Positions 30,836 to 43,272 of a stretch of 64,000 bases of DNA are shown here, in pieces. The stretch's first letter is position 1, and the number at the start of each line of letters is the position of its first letter. A program made the position numbers and the translations under genes. The notes beneath the pieces were generated by a model. It saw only the letters and a program-made list of their open reading frames with translations, did not search any database and was not told where the DNA came from. Origin of the DNA: Austropuccinia psidii (taxonomy: Eukaryota; Basidiomycota; Pucciniomycetes; Pucciniales; Sphaerophragmiaceae); contig JALGQZ010000013.1 of the NCBI GenBank assembly GCA_023105745.1, positions 27,638,105-27,702,104 of the forward strand. Direction: 5' to 3'.

Positions 30836-33331
30836 GTGGTTCCCCATGGGTGTTTGGGTTCTTCTATGTGTTGAAGTAGCCCATACTTCTTCCCATGTTT
30901 TCTATTTGCCTTCTGGAATCTTTCACAAGTGTAGACATATTCTCTCAACGATTGTTCTCATTTGGGTCACCAAGCTGTGCTTGCTACCACTTCCTTGGTC
31001 CTGTCTTCACTTATGTGTCCCATATAGATGCAGTCAAGCCATTCCTTCAGGATCAGGGATATATGGTCCCTGTCTACTACTGTGAGTGCACTTGTGTGCT
31101 TCTCTCTATTGTAGAGCAGGCCATATATAAGGAGAAACATTTTGTCCTTATAGTCCCTCAACCAGGTTTCCCCTAGCTGGGATTCCAGTTCTGGGCTCCT
31201 GTACTTCTGTTGAAGGAGTTTCAACAATATGCCACACTGTTTTTGTTTGGAATATGTCCTCATTACTGCACTGAATAACTCATTATGCAGTTCTCAGGAG
31301 CTTATTCCCAATATGGGACTTTCTGTCCCTTCTGATTTAGTGTTTCCACTGTCTGGGGTACCACTTCTTGGTTCCCATTTGGAAAATCTGAAGTTTTTCC
31401 TCCTATCTATTTCCATGAAATGGATAGTAATCTTGGCTGCTACTTCAGGGCTATAGGCTGGGTTGCTTTTGACATTGTCTAGCTGCCATCTGCATTGGTG
31501 TGGCCTTTGCACTCCTTGTATATGATGGTCATATTTCCTCTATACTCTTGGATGGCTATTTGCCACCTCAATGTGTGTCTGTTAGTAGTCTTCATGTTCA
31601 GTCAAGACTTTAAGGCTGTGCAGTCTGGGTAGACTTCAAAGACTGCACCCTCCAAATAATAGTGTAGTTTTTCTAGAGCCCAGACTAAGGATAGGCATTC
31701 AGTCTGGGTGGCCCCATACCAGGCTTCTTAATCTTTTGGTTGCCTAGAGATGTAACATATTACTCCCTCTCTTGGTTCACCATCTACAATTTGTCTCTGG
31801 TGATGGGCTGCTCCTAAGCCTTTGCTATATGCTGTATCTATGTATAACTTGAATGGTAGTTCAAAGTCAGGGAAGATGATCACAGCTGCATTTGTGAGTT
31901 AATATTTGATCCTCTCATATGAATCCCTTCTTTCCTTAGTAATTTCAAAAACTACATCTTTTGAACATAACTAGTATAGGCTACTAGTTATGTGCGCAAA
32001 ATGTTTGATGTAGTTTCTGTAGTAGCTAGCAAACCGAACGAAAGATTGCATCTCTTTGATTTTCTTTCATACTGGTTTCTGAAGTACTGCTTCTACTTTA
32101 TTCTGGTTTATGGCCAGACTAAGACCTGAGACTTTTTCTCCCAGTGACAGTAAATCTTGTTGGCCAAAATTGCACTTTTTAAGGGAAATTTTCAGATTAA
32201 TGGGTGTGCACTTACTTAGTGCTCTGTCTATGTACTGCACATGGTCTTCCCATGTCTCTGAGTATATAATGATGGCATCAATATATACTACCCTTCAGAC
32301 TTCCAATATTTATTCTTGAAATATTATGTCCATCATCCTTTGGAGGTGGTCTAATGCATTTTTGATGCCAAATGGCATCCTGGTGTACTCATATATGCCT
32401 ATATGGCATATGATTGTTATCAATTTGATGGACTTTTTTTTAACTCCATTCTGTTGAAAGCTCTTCATACAATTCATCCTGGTTATGTATTTGGCTTTTG
32501 CCAGTTTGTCTAGGGCATGAGGTATTGTAGATATAGGGTACCTGTCATCTTTTTTGTAGTTGTTCAGGGCTCTGAAATCTCCACACATCCTAGATGTGTC
32601 ATCATGCCAGGCGATAAGGACAGGAGTGGTGATTTCCACTATTCCATTGTGTCCTATCTTCTTTATGACATCCATGTCTAGGAGTTCATTGACATGTTTT
32701 TCAAATTCCTTCCTAGTTTCCAGACTTTCTGTCTATGGAGGTCTTCTGAGCATGGGTGGATAGGATCTTTTCACATCCAGATATAATTCTATATCATGGC
32801 CTCTGATTTTCCTAATTTTTCTTCACCAATGGCAAATACTGGTCTATTTTTCCTTACCATCTTCAGTAAACTGCGTTTTTGTTTACTGGTAAGGGTAGTG
32901 CTGAATTGGCCCTCCCTGAATTCATTCAGTAATTTTTCTAGAGGGCCATGGGTAGATATTTGGTATATGTCAAATGAAAATTTCTTTTCCTTTTTTGTAC
33001 CAATAGTAATATGCCTGTTTTTACTATTTTAAATATCAATGCCATACATCCTCTGGTAGTCTGTTCCCAGCAAAAACCCTTGGATGTGGGCATCTTCAAG
33101 CATAACAAACTCTGGGTTGAGTCTCATATTACCTTCCCTATGGGGTATAATTATCTCTTTGATAATTGTCTCAATGGATTTCATCTTCTCTGATGCACTT
33201 TTGAAGTTCTTTGCCTTGGTTGGCAAGAGCTGTTTTTCCCAATTTCGGAAGTGGTGATACAGATAGTTTCTGCCCACTATTGAGCAGTGTGCTGCACTGT
33301 CAATGATCAATAGGTTTTGAGCATTATCAAT
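30836..33331 (-). pseudogene. pol: Element 3 pol, 5' part: protease, RT, RNase H, integrase N-terminus
   Basis: From right to left on the minus strand: a retroviral-type protease at 33029-33310, where the usual DSG triad reads DSA (IIDSAAHCSIVG); and RT at 32310-32675 (CGDFRALNNY, GIYEYTRMPFGIKNA). The RT active site at about 32270-32290 reads YIDA instead of YIDD. RNase H and connection pieces follow (DNVKSNPAY, MEIDRRKNFRFSKWEP). The integrase zinc-binding region is at 30967-31263 (KYRSPELESQLGETWLRDY, YMGHISEDRTKE). Several stops occur, so the copy cannot be active. Confidence 0.85.
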
Positions 33332-35930
33332 TCAAACAGTCATCTTTGTGGCTTTCCCATGTATGTATTCCATTCCTTTAGCTGGTGTAACTAGGAATGT
33401 CTGCGAATCTTGTGTGTGTTTACACAAGTTCTTATTTGCAGTGTCCTGAAGCATGCCTGCTTCAAACTGTATGTTTTGGATTTCTATTGGGGTTTCCTGT
33501 TGGTGTTCCACTATGAATTCTTCTCTTGGGTCTTGTTCATAATCATATTGTTCTCTGATGACATCACCCATAGAGTCTGATTCAGAATCCTCTGTGGGGG
33601 ATTCCTCCTCTGGGACTTTCTCAATGGCATAGACTTTGTTCTTTGCCTTTGGACAGTTGTTGGAATAATGGTCTGTTGAACCACAATTGTGACAAGAATT
33701 TTTCTTCTTAGCCACTTCTGCCACCCTATCTCTGGGTTTTTCTTTGAACTCCACCCTGAAAGGTTGTTTCCTTTGAAACCACTTCTTGTATATGGGGAAT
33801 ATTTTCCTGTATTTGTTCTTTTCCTTACATCTTTTAAGGTATTCTCAATGTCATCTAGAGTGCAATTTTGGTTGCATCTGCATTTCACTGCATGCTCTAT
33901 CTATCCTGGCATTTTGGTTAGGAGTTTGTGATTCCTCATCTGTATGTTCATTTGAGGACCAATAGCTTTAAATCTTTTGAACTGTCTAAGACACCACTAA
34001 TATGGATCTTTGTCCACAGAGTACTTGTCATTTTCAAATGACATGGTATTTTGCCATATCCAAGTACCATTGCTGTACGTTTGGATAAGTTGACTCTTCC
34101 ACCATGGCCAGCTTCTTCTGCCATGGATTTCTTTCATCTCTGTATACCAAATACTAGCATGTCCTTTGAATTTTTTATTGAGTCTAGCAGTAATCCAGTA
34201 GTCTGATATGCTTGGTACATCAATGAAGATTCCATAAATATAATTAATGGGTTCCATATGATCATATTCTCCTGCTACACAGAATTTGGGCCAGCTTGAG
34301 GCCTCTGGAAGCTGTTTCAAGGCTTCTTCCTCAGAATAAGACATATCATCTCTATCTTGGTATTGAGATGAAGATCTTGCCTTACTCACCAACAAGGCAT
34401 CTGGTTTGATGTCTTCTTGGTGGTATGGATTCTCCAAAGCATGGCCTTCTGGTTGGGTATTCATGTTTTAGTAGACATTAATCAATTTTTTTATGTCTTT
34501 ATCCAGAAAATTCCTGTCCCTTTTGCAGTGATGTGGCTCTTCAAAGACTTGATTCATTATTTTGTTGGTTTCTTCAGAGGCTTTGCTCAATTGAGCACAG
34601 CTCTCTTGGATGGCTTTGATTGTATCCTCTTGTAAGATTGCGTTTCTTTGCAACCTCTCATTTAAACTCTTGAAATAATCAAGTGATTCTTTAGTTTGCC
34701 CTGAAAATTGGGACATTTGTAAACACAGTTTATCACTTTTTAAGTTACTCTCAGGTGTAACAACATTATGTTCTGTCTGAGTGGGGGTAATATTTCTATT
34801 AATGGGGCTACTGATTATAGAAGTATGTACAGCTATTTCTGGCTCTTGTGTACTTCCTTCACCAAGTCCAACAGCTTCTGGATCATTGGGTCTGACTCTC
34901 TCTGCCGTTGGTTGAAAGAGGTCTTTTTTTTGCCCTTATATCCTTGTCTTCTCCTGGAAACTACCTCGGATTGTGAAGAATGGTGACTCTTGGCAACTTA
35001 TCTGTTGGTTCCTGAATGGTGTGAAGCTACTGGAGAACTGGTTTGGCCTACTCCTTGTGAGCCTGAAGGACTCTGAGTATGCACTGTCTGGATCAGCTGT
35101 TCTTCTATAGCTTGGACAGTGGCTTGATTCTCCCTTATCCTTGTGTCCTCTCCTCCAGAACTCTGAACTGTCTGGTGGGATTCCAACCTTTGGTGATTAC
35201 CATAAGGCCTTTGAATTTTATCTCTTTGAGACATATCTTCTGGCAACTGGCTCTTAGTTCTGCCCAGTGGGATGCTAGGTTGAACCTCTTGTTGTCCATG
35301 CTCCATTGAAAAAGGTCTTCAAGGAGTTGGTGGAGCTGAAGAACTTGATCCATATTCTTCCAGTCCTCTGGTTTGAGGTTTCTGTTGAATTTGAAAGTGA
35401 ATGGTAGAGTGGGTATGATTTCCCTCAATCTCTTTCCATCCACCACTGTGTCAAAGGTGTCCTGCTCCAGGTCTTCTGGTTTGGGACAAGCCTTCGCTGT
35501 CCTCTGGCTGGTTCCTTGGGATGCCAAGGTTTCTGAGGTGTACAGGTGACATATCAGTGTTTGAAAGCAGTCAGCAACTTAATTTTCTTAGGGTATTTAC
35601 CTTTGACTGTGCCTTGTACAAATCTTTTGTCTACTGCTTTTGGGAATTTGCCGTTAAAGGTTACAACTGGGTTAATGATTGTAATCTTCCCTATACAAGT
35701 GATTAAGGTTGGTTTACCTTGTATTGATGCAGAGTTTCATGGCTTTCTACTCCTCTGAGTGGCAATTTGTGCCCACTTCTTAACTGTTATAAGGCTTTCA
35801 CTGTGCCTCTTTCCTTTCCCCTTGCTTCCCTCTGGTTCTGAGGGTGTCACTGGTATGTTGGCCTGTGACTGGGTTTCAAGTGGTTTGAAATTTTCTTCCA
35901 CTTAATCAAAAAGAAAAAAGAGTGTGTATT
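33332..35930 (-). pseudogene. gag: Gag of element 3, interrupted
   Basis: The N-terminal part on the minus strand begins around 35900 (SQANIPVTPSEPEGSKG) and continues through MASQGTSQRTAKACPKPEDL, REIIPTLPFTFKFNRNLKPE and RFNLASHWAELRASCQKICL (35135-35527). A coiled-coil-like helix follows (SNERLQR-type, 34468-34716). The capsid piece is at 33997-34464 (ASSWPKFCVAGEYDHMEPIN, RRSWPWWKSQLIQ). The zinc knuckle is at 33332-33754 (CHNCGSTDHYSNNC, CX2CX4HX4C) with an acidic tail. Frameshifts and stops separate the pieces. The true start was not identified. Confidence 0.8.
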
Positions 35931-36507
35931 GTCAGTTAATACTTCTTAAAATGCTGTTTGCACATCTAAGAATGGCCTCCGGGCAATAAATCTCTATATT
36001 ATACCCTTTTATTATGACAGTGCAATTGAAATTATCCATTACACGTCAAAAAATACAGCTTGTGGATTTCTGGTACACTGTTTGTATACCATTATATCAC
36101 AGATTAACTTGTAATCTAAAAGTGGTCATGTAAAGGGAAATTGAAAATGTCAATATAACCAGCCACGCCTCTAATACTGTTGGTTTACAGTGAGAGAGGT
36201 GTCCTTTTCATTAAAAAAGGACCATATTGATGGCTTAAAGTCTTTCAATATGTAAAACATGCCAAAAAATAAAGGTTTTGTGGTGATTAAATTATAATCA
36301 ACCATGCAACAAGGTAATTAAAATAGAAAAACACAGTGGTATATGGTCATATACCACTCAAAAGACAAATATACAAGATGTTTTATATTATTTTTATGTC
36401 TAAAAAATATAACAATAGTGTAAGAATTAATAAAATAAAGGAAAATACTCACTTGTGGTGTAAAAAAGGTCCAAAAATCCAAAGAAAACACAGCCAGGCC
36501 CCCAAAA
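35931..36507 (-). other. 5' leader and primer-binding region of element 3
   Basis: Noncoding DNA between gag and the 5' LTR. Three bases from the LTR end the minus strand reads TGGGGGCCTGGCTGTG (about 36489-36504). It begins with TGG, as expected for pairing with a tRNA 3'-CCA end. The tRNA was not identified. Element 4 has a related sequence in the same place. Confidence 0.55.
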
Positions 36508-37943
36508 TGTCAGGCTGAGTCTATGATGAAGATAATAAAGACTAATTACAAGCTTTAACTATGACTGTGATAAAGTGAAAATGATTAGAAAAGTTTTTCT
36601 CAATGATAATAAGGGTTTACAATGAGGTATACAGGGCTTTACTATTGAGGAATAGTGGTGGTGAGCGCTGTTGAATGCCCTGGGTGCAATAATTATCAGT
36701 TGGTTTACTATAATAACTACTAAAATAATTAGTATTATAGCTATAACCTGATTATTTTCCAAGATTATAACTTTTTCTGGAAGTTTTACTATTTAGGAAT
36801 TCAAGAGCAGGATGGGGAAACCTTTTCTGGTGGATAAAAGGCCCCTTTTTATCCTAAACTTGGGTGAAAAAGACTTCTAGACCTTTCCATGTAGAGGAAG
36901 TAAAGATTTTTCACTTCCAAGGACTGGATTGTAGTTTTCACAAAGCCTGTTTATCCTGTATTGCGCTCAGATGTGGTTTTGCAACCACATCTGGGCAGTC
37001 TTTACCAATACAGGGTGAAATATTTTATCTGGGGACAACGTAGCCCTCTTCTGACATGTATTACACATAGAATGCTGTGAAGAACCTGTGCAAGACCCCA
37101 GTATTGGCCAGACTATGATTTATTAATGTATAAACAAGCTCTATTGTCTGTTTGACACCTCATAATCATTGCTATGGGATATTACCCCATAGTAAGGCTG
37201 TATTGGTCTAACTGTGGGATTTTGACCTTAACACTGCCATAGCTTTGTCAGTTTTTGAGATATCAAGCTCACAGTTGGTTCATTAAGTAGCCCTGGATGT
37301 GCTCTACACAATGGTACCTCAGTTTTATGGCGATCATTCAATATAGAAAAGCTATTCCATGTACAAGATTTTTTGTACATATTTATGATTTGCTTAAAAT
37401 CTGTATGGAGCTTGTTTGCCCCAAAACATTTGTTCTAGATGAGATATGGGGAAATGGATGGACCCATCATATAGCCTTTATTGTTCTTTTTCCAAAAAGA
37501 CCCCATTTAGGTATCTCACACTAAAACTGTAGAAGTTAGATGAGAGGTGAATATTTTATTCACCCTTATTTGACCTGATTTTGGCCATAGCTCCTGTAGT
37601 TCTGGTGCTAGCTCAATTTGGCTAGTACCATTGGATGGCTTTGAATTAGAGCTTCAGTTTTAATTCCCATTTGATGGGGTTAAACCTCTTCCTCTGGATT
37701 TCAGATGAGAGGTGAAATAAAGGCTTATGCTCAGCAACAACATTAAGGAGGAATAACTTTGTTATTCCCTGTCCTATGATAATGGGACTTGTGTATTTGT
37801 AAATTGGTGGGTTTCCTCTTTAGTTTGATACCTTTTGAGCTGATTTTCCTCAGATCCATTTTTTGGTGATATCTTGGCTTTACCATTGGTTAATGGTATT
37901 TGGCTGTCATGCTTGTGCTCTGGTTTTGAGTCACAGGCTGACA
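36508..37943 (-). repeat. Element 3, 5' LTR (right copy, family B)
   Basis: 1436 bp from TGTCAGGCTGAGTC to AGTCACAGGCTGACA, with short inverted ends. Followed by the second TTATG duplication. It contains the near-palindrome at 36969-36992. Confidence 0.88.
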
Positions 37944-38058
37944 TTATGGCATTTTTACTTATTTTCAGATTATAATTTCAAACCTTATTGGTAAAATAAG
38001 TTTTTTCAAGTTATTTTTTGGCCTTTTCAGATAAGTGGTAATATCTCAAAGGCTCACA
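37944..38058 (-). repeat. Element 4, 5' LTR, second part (family D)
   Basis: Continues the repeat interrupted at 26850: TTATGGCATTTTTACTTATT, then the GGCCTTTT and AAAGGCTCACA end seen at 18600-18643. Its first five bases are the second copy of element 3's target duplication. Confidence 0.75.
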
Positions 38059-40797
38059 AAGATGAGTTAATTCCACATAGTTACAATGTTAATCACCATG
38101 AGGAAAATGGCTACACCTGACACCCTGTTCTGAATTTGGAAATTTACAGGGGAGATAAGCTGGATGGAGATTGAAAGATAGGATTGAAATTCAATTCAAA
38201 ACTAGAATCTTTTGGAAGAAAATCAAGACAAATATGAGAGCCACTTGCTTTATATTCAATTTTTCAATCTGAGTGTTTGGTATAAATTTTTAAATCTCAA
38301 TAAATAAAACATGAAGAATATTCAAAGTTTTATATTGAAAGAATTTCACTCTTCTCTGTATCCTAATTCAAATAATTTAAAAAAGGAAGACTTTACTTTT
38401 GATTTGGCTTTTTAGATATTAATAAACATCCCAAGATTTGAATACATATAATTTCTTAATTTCACATACTTTAAAAAACCAATTGAACAAGCCGATACTC
38501 TCATCCCCTTTGAAAGAATGTTTAATTAGATAGAGGAAAGTATTCATAAATAATCTCCATCAAATATTAATCCATGGTTTACGGAACAGATACAATTGAT
38601 CCATAACAATGTATCATCAAAATGGAAACTATCTTTATCTCATTTTTGTTTTTCTAATCAAAAATACAGCATTCAAAAATTCCATTATGAATTCCTTCAA
38701 ATTTAGTTAAAAGAATTACTTCAAGATTAAGAAAGCTAAAACTAAGTTTATATTCAGTATGTATCACCATAATATCATTATATCATACTCTCAAGGGGAT
38801 GTTTGATCATTTACACCAATGAGTCACAAGAACTAAAAGAGAAAATATTGTCTTCCTTTCATCATGAATAGTTTTTTATTCAAATAGAAATCCATATTTT
38901 TGGGATAATCTTAATATTAAAAAATGAAATTCCTGGATACCAGAATTCAAATTTATCAAAATGATAAGTAATCTATTTACTTTTTCAAAATTTGTACAAC
39001 TAATTAAGCTCTTAGTAAGAAAAAATTCATATATCACTTCAATTTTTCAGCACAGTGAAACTCAACTTAAATTTTAACTTGTAACCTTCATGTCCCATTT
39101 CAATAATTTCAGTGAAAATATTTTTAAAGAGAAATTTAAGATCCTTTTAATACATATTTAAGTTGATATAATAAACCACTTCAGCTATATTCTTGTGATT
39201 ATGGCAAAATTCCATTCAAATTCCTTGATATTTTTGGGCTTAATTTTAATTAATTATTTCTTTATCTTAATAATATTCCTTAACAATTTTTTTTGATTTT
39301 TCTTTTGATTATATTTTTTAAATTATATTACTCCTTTTATTAATTATTTTTATCTTAATCATTCTTGAATATTTGTTTCAAGTTATAGAATAAATTCATA
39401 GCTATTTGTATTTTCAAACTAATATAATTTAATATTTCTTCCTGGGTTCTGAACTTTAATTTTTTCAACAAATTATTTTTATTCTTGATAAATACTTCAT
39501 AATGAAAGATTTATATAGCTTAAAAGAATTAGAAGAATTTTCCAAGATTTTATGAGCTAAAACGTTTTCTTAAAAACATGGTTACACCAATGGAAAACTC
39601 AATCCTGGATATAAATACACATCTTAAATCAAAATACATATCAAAAGGCCATCATAAAAGGATACTAGTTTGAATGAAATTGATTAAGAAATATGATTTT
39701 TCAAATTCAATTTCTGAGGATTATCAGAACATAAAATAGGATGAAATATTCGATTTTATCAAGGCATGAGCCTTAAATCTGACCTATCAAGAAACAATTA
39801 AGTTTCCTGAAGCCAAAAAAAAACATCTAGTAATAACATCTGAAACTTGATAAAATAAGGATCATATTATATATATATATAAACTTTTAATTATGAATAT
39901 ATCTCTTCATATTAATGAGACCTTCCCAAGATGTAATATACAGAAATAAAATATAAATATATCTGGTATTCATTCTAAGAAAATCAAGATAAAAGTATCA
40001 ATCTCAACCAGATTCTTTGAAGGGATCCTATATAAGCTTTATGGAAATTGGTTTGAAGAAATATTGACATCATCCACATATCACTTCATACCCATGTAAA
40101 AGTAAATTGCCTTACTCACCTCAATCACTTACCAATCTGTTAGACCTCCTTATTAAACATCAACAAGAATATTTCTCAAAATATATATATAATTCATATT
40201 TGAATTAATATTCATTTCAAAAATAGTTTGTACCCACCATTGATATTTCTGTTGATAAAATTAATTTGTATTTATTCAGAAGAATATCTTTATTCTTGAG
40301 TGGTAAACAAATAGCTATTTTTTGGGTACTTCTTTTTTTTGAAAATAATAATACTATCGGAAACCCTTAAAAATGAAAACAAAATATCTTGAGATATCTA
40401 TTACCTTTATTTCACTAGAATTGAATTAAAATAAACCATTTTTCTTATCTGAATCCTGATTCCAAAATTCATTGGAGAAGACCCAGCAAAACTGTATTTG
40501 GTTTTCCTTTCTTCTTTTTATTAAATAATATATATTAAAATTATTATTTTGAGAGAATATAAAGGATTTTAATTATTTCTTCCATCAGGGGTCCAAAATA
40601 TTTTCCTTTTATTAAATCCAATTTCATGTGAAATTTTCTTGAAAAGAATTCATAAAATATAACATAAAAATTCTTAAAAAATAACTTTCTCCTTAAAATT
40701 TTAATAAAATAAAGAATAAATAAATTCAAACATATCAAATATTGATTGAAGAATCAAAGGAGATTCAATATTCAAGCTTTTTTAATTTTATTAATTT
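38059..40797. other. AT-rich interval, mostly unassigned
   Basis: About 2.7 kb without repeats shared within the window and without intact ORFs. The only protein-like signal is the possible LINE remnant at about 38448-38705; the rest could be more of the same decayed element. Confidence 0.4.
38448..38705 (+). pseudogene. Possible LINE (non-LTR retrotransposon) ORF2 remnant
   Basis: One plus-strand frame reads FTYFKKPIEQADTLIPFE, RMFN*IEESIHK*SPSN, INPWFTEQIQLIHNN and VSSKWKLSLSHF before a stop. The pattern 'IeeSI.K.SP...PWfT.eI' is typical of the linker between the endonuclease and reverse transcriptase of fungal LINEs. No RT motif was found downstream by eye and the frame has three stops, so this is tentative. 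Confidence 0.35.
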
Positions 40798-41668
40798 TGT
40801 GAGCCTGTTACTCAAAACCAGAGCACAAGCATCATTGCCAGAATACCATAAACCAATGGTAGAGCAAAATACCACCAAAACATGGAGCTGAGCCAAACAA
40901 GCTCAAAAAGGTATTGAAAGAGGGAGGAAATTAACATCTTTTCAAATATGAAATTCCCATAATCATAGTAAAAAAAATTACAAAGTTATTCAAGCTCAAA
41001 GCAGTTGCTGATCATAAACCTTAATTTTCACCCCACATCTAAAATCTGGAGAAAGGGGCTGAACCCCAAAAAATGGGTATTCAAATTAAAGCTCTCAATA
41101 AGGGCTATTAAATGGTACTATCCAAATCTAACTAGCACAAACTCTGTACAAGTTATGGCTAAAATAAGGTCAAATAGGGGTGAGTAAAATATTCACCTCT
41201 CATCCAACTTCTACAGTTTTGGTGTGAGATACCCAAAATGGGGTCTCTTTAGAAAGAGCACAATCAGGGCTATCTTCTTATGGTTCCATCAATTTCCCCA
41301 TATCTCATCTAGAGAAAAAGGTATGTGGAAAAACAGTTCCATACAAATTTTGAGATAATCATATATCTGGAGAGCCTAAATTGAACATGGCATAACTTTT
41401 CCGTATTTAATGTTAACCATACCAAATGAGGTACCATTGTGTAGATCTCATCAAGGGCTACACAATGAACCATTTTTGAGCTTTTTATCTTAAAAACTGA
41501 CAAAGCTATAGCAGCTTTAAGGTCAAAATTGCACATTTAGACCAATACAGCTTTACTGTGGGATACTATCCCATAAGTATGATTATGAGGTTTCAAATAG
41601 ACAAAAAAGCTTGTTTTTACTCCAATACCTCATATTTAAGTCAAATACAGGGTTAATACAGGTTCTGT
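40798..41668 (+). repeat. Solo LTR-B, first part (interrupted by element 2)
   Basis: Matches the first part of the solo LTR at 29434: TGTGAGCCTGTTACTCAAAAC, CCAAAACATGGAGCTGAGCC, TCACCTCTCATCCAACTTC. The repeat continues at 51355. Flanking AATTT (40793-40797 and 51909-51913) may be its target duplication, though this is low-complexity sequence. Confidence 0.8.
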
Positions 41669-43260
41669 TGTCACAGGGGCTCTTATGGAAGCAAGAGTGG
41701 CCTGGCACTCAGGAATCAAGAACTCACATGGAAGGCTCCAAAAGAATAAAGAAGTAAAAAGGTATAAATTTCTTTAAAGAAGAATGGGAGTAAAGAAAAG
41801 TGTGCCAAAATATGAAAAGAAAAGGAAGCCAATGGCCACTATAATAAAAAAGCCAAAGCTCAAAGAGCCAACCAAATGAATCCTCAATTCACTTTTTCAA
41901 CCTTCCAGAAAGAACAATGGAATTGGTAAAGGATATGACCACCAATATCCACTGACAGGCAAAGAAGAAAAGTTGAAAATTACTTACTTAAGCTTATCAG
42001 CATTTAATTTAATAAACAGCAATAAAATAAGGATAATAATAAACCCAATATATCAATTAACTGGGGAAAAAGTTGCCATGTGATGAAAGGTGGCCAGTAT
42101 ATGTGAAAAGCTTAAAAGCTGATCCTGGAAGGTGAGTCACCCAGATTTGTTGTCTGAATTGGGCCAATACAGTTCTTGCCATCTTGAGAATTGAGCTGTA
42201 TTACTTAATTCCCACAGTGGAATATGAATTGGCCCAAATGGGCCAAGGCCATACCAAATGCTTGATTACTACCTGTATGGACCAATTGAGGTTTCCAAGG
42301 AATGCTGAGTACTTGCTTCCTTGACAATAATTGATATAATTGATAGCCTCTGAGAATTTCCCTTAGAATAGTCCTGATGAGAATTGAAAACCCAACTCCT
42401 GCAGGGCCAGGTGGTTGGGTTCCTAAAATGGTCTTCTGGTGGCTGCCATTAGTTGCAAGACTGAATGGCTGAAAAGACTTCCTTCAAAATGGGTGATGGA
42501 CTTGAGTACTTGGTTTTAAATGGCCTAATTTGGTCCTGAAACCATCACCATTGAACCTCTGAGCAAAATTGGTGCATAATGGTATATTATACCATATATG
42601 CACCATTCCTGCATCCATGGTACGGAGTACATTGGTGAAGAGAAGTCTTTCCCCTGAATGGAGGGGAAACCTTGCTTAGCTTGATTTGGTGGCCTCTGGT
42701 GATTGCCAAAGTCCAGGGGTTGAAAGTGGCCAATACCTGGTTCTTGGCCAATTTGGGTCCTGGGGTCCTTTTGGCCATTTGGGGGACTGATGAGATTGGG
42801 GGCCAAATTTGGCGCAGGTGGGTCCAATTGTGGTTTGAGACCCACCTGGCCTTGGAGGTAGGTGGTTGGCCCCCTTTACCCCATTCAATTTAAGCCAAAA
42901 GCGGCTTAAGGGTCCACCAGACCATGGGCCATGCATTACAGCCCGCAGACCATAGAGGCCATAGGGGGTCTAAATGGCCCAAAATCCCCATAATAAAAGG
43001 GGTGGGCCCAAGGGGCCAAAGGCCCCTGGAAGTCCAGATGGATCCCCCAGGCCCAAAATAAAGGAATTGGATTGGGGGTTGGTAAGGTTGAGGATTGGCC
43101 AAAAAGGGCCAGTGACAGGTGGTGTGGCCCAAACGCCAAAAAACACCAATATGGACCAATTAACCATAAAAATGATGACATGGCCAATTGGCCATAAAAT
43201 GAGGTCAGGCTATAATTTCCGCAAACACCCATTTCGGGGTGATTACACATGGCTGTGACA
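41669..43260 (-). repeat. Element 2, 3' LTR (left copy)
   Basis: Starts TGTCACAGGGGCTCTTATGG and ends CACATGGCTGTGACA; direct repeat of 49779-51354. The first 20 bases are nearly those of the element 1 LTR. It is about twice as long because it includes a GC-rich block (about 42500-43200) that element 1 carries in its internal region instead. Confidence 0.88.
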
Positions 43261-43272
43261 GTACCCCCCCAC
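43261..43272 (-). other. Polypurine tract of element 2
   Basis: The minus strand reads ACGTGGGGGGGTAC directly before the U3 start TGTCACAGCC. Compare GAGGGGGATAC in element 1. Confidence 0.7.

Larger units (their letters stand above)
26851..37943 (-). mobile_element. Element 3: Ty3/gypsy element with family B LTRs, nested in element 4
   Basis: An 11.1-kb element on the minus strand. It has LTRs of 1435 and 1436 bp (26851-28285 and 36508-37943) and a perfect 5-bp duplication TTATG (26846-26850 and 37944-37948). Gag, protease, RT, RNase H, integrase and a chromodomain-like C-terminus occur in order but with many stops. The integrase is split by an inverted solo LTR of the same family (29434-30835). 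The paralogous empty site is at 18531-18535. The protein words match, from memory, a very abundant A. psidii gypsy family. Confidence 0.88.
16961..38058 (-). mobile_element. Element 4: old, decayed Ty3/gypsy element with family D LTRs, interrupted by element 3
   Basis: Two direct repeats of about 1.7 kb (16961-18643, and 25161-26850 continued at 37944-38058) flank gag and pol remnants on the minus strand. The LTR end is ...AAAGGCTCACA at 18643 and CAAAGGCTCACA at 38058. The starts are diverged forms of TGTAAGGTTTGACTATG. All reading frames are broken and the internal sequence is AT-biased, so the element is much older than element 1. No clear target-site duplication was found. The right LTR is split at TTATG by element 3. 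Confidence 0.7.
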
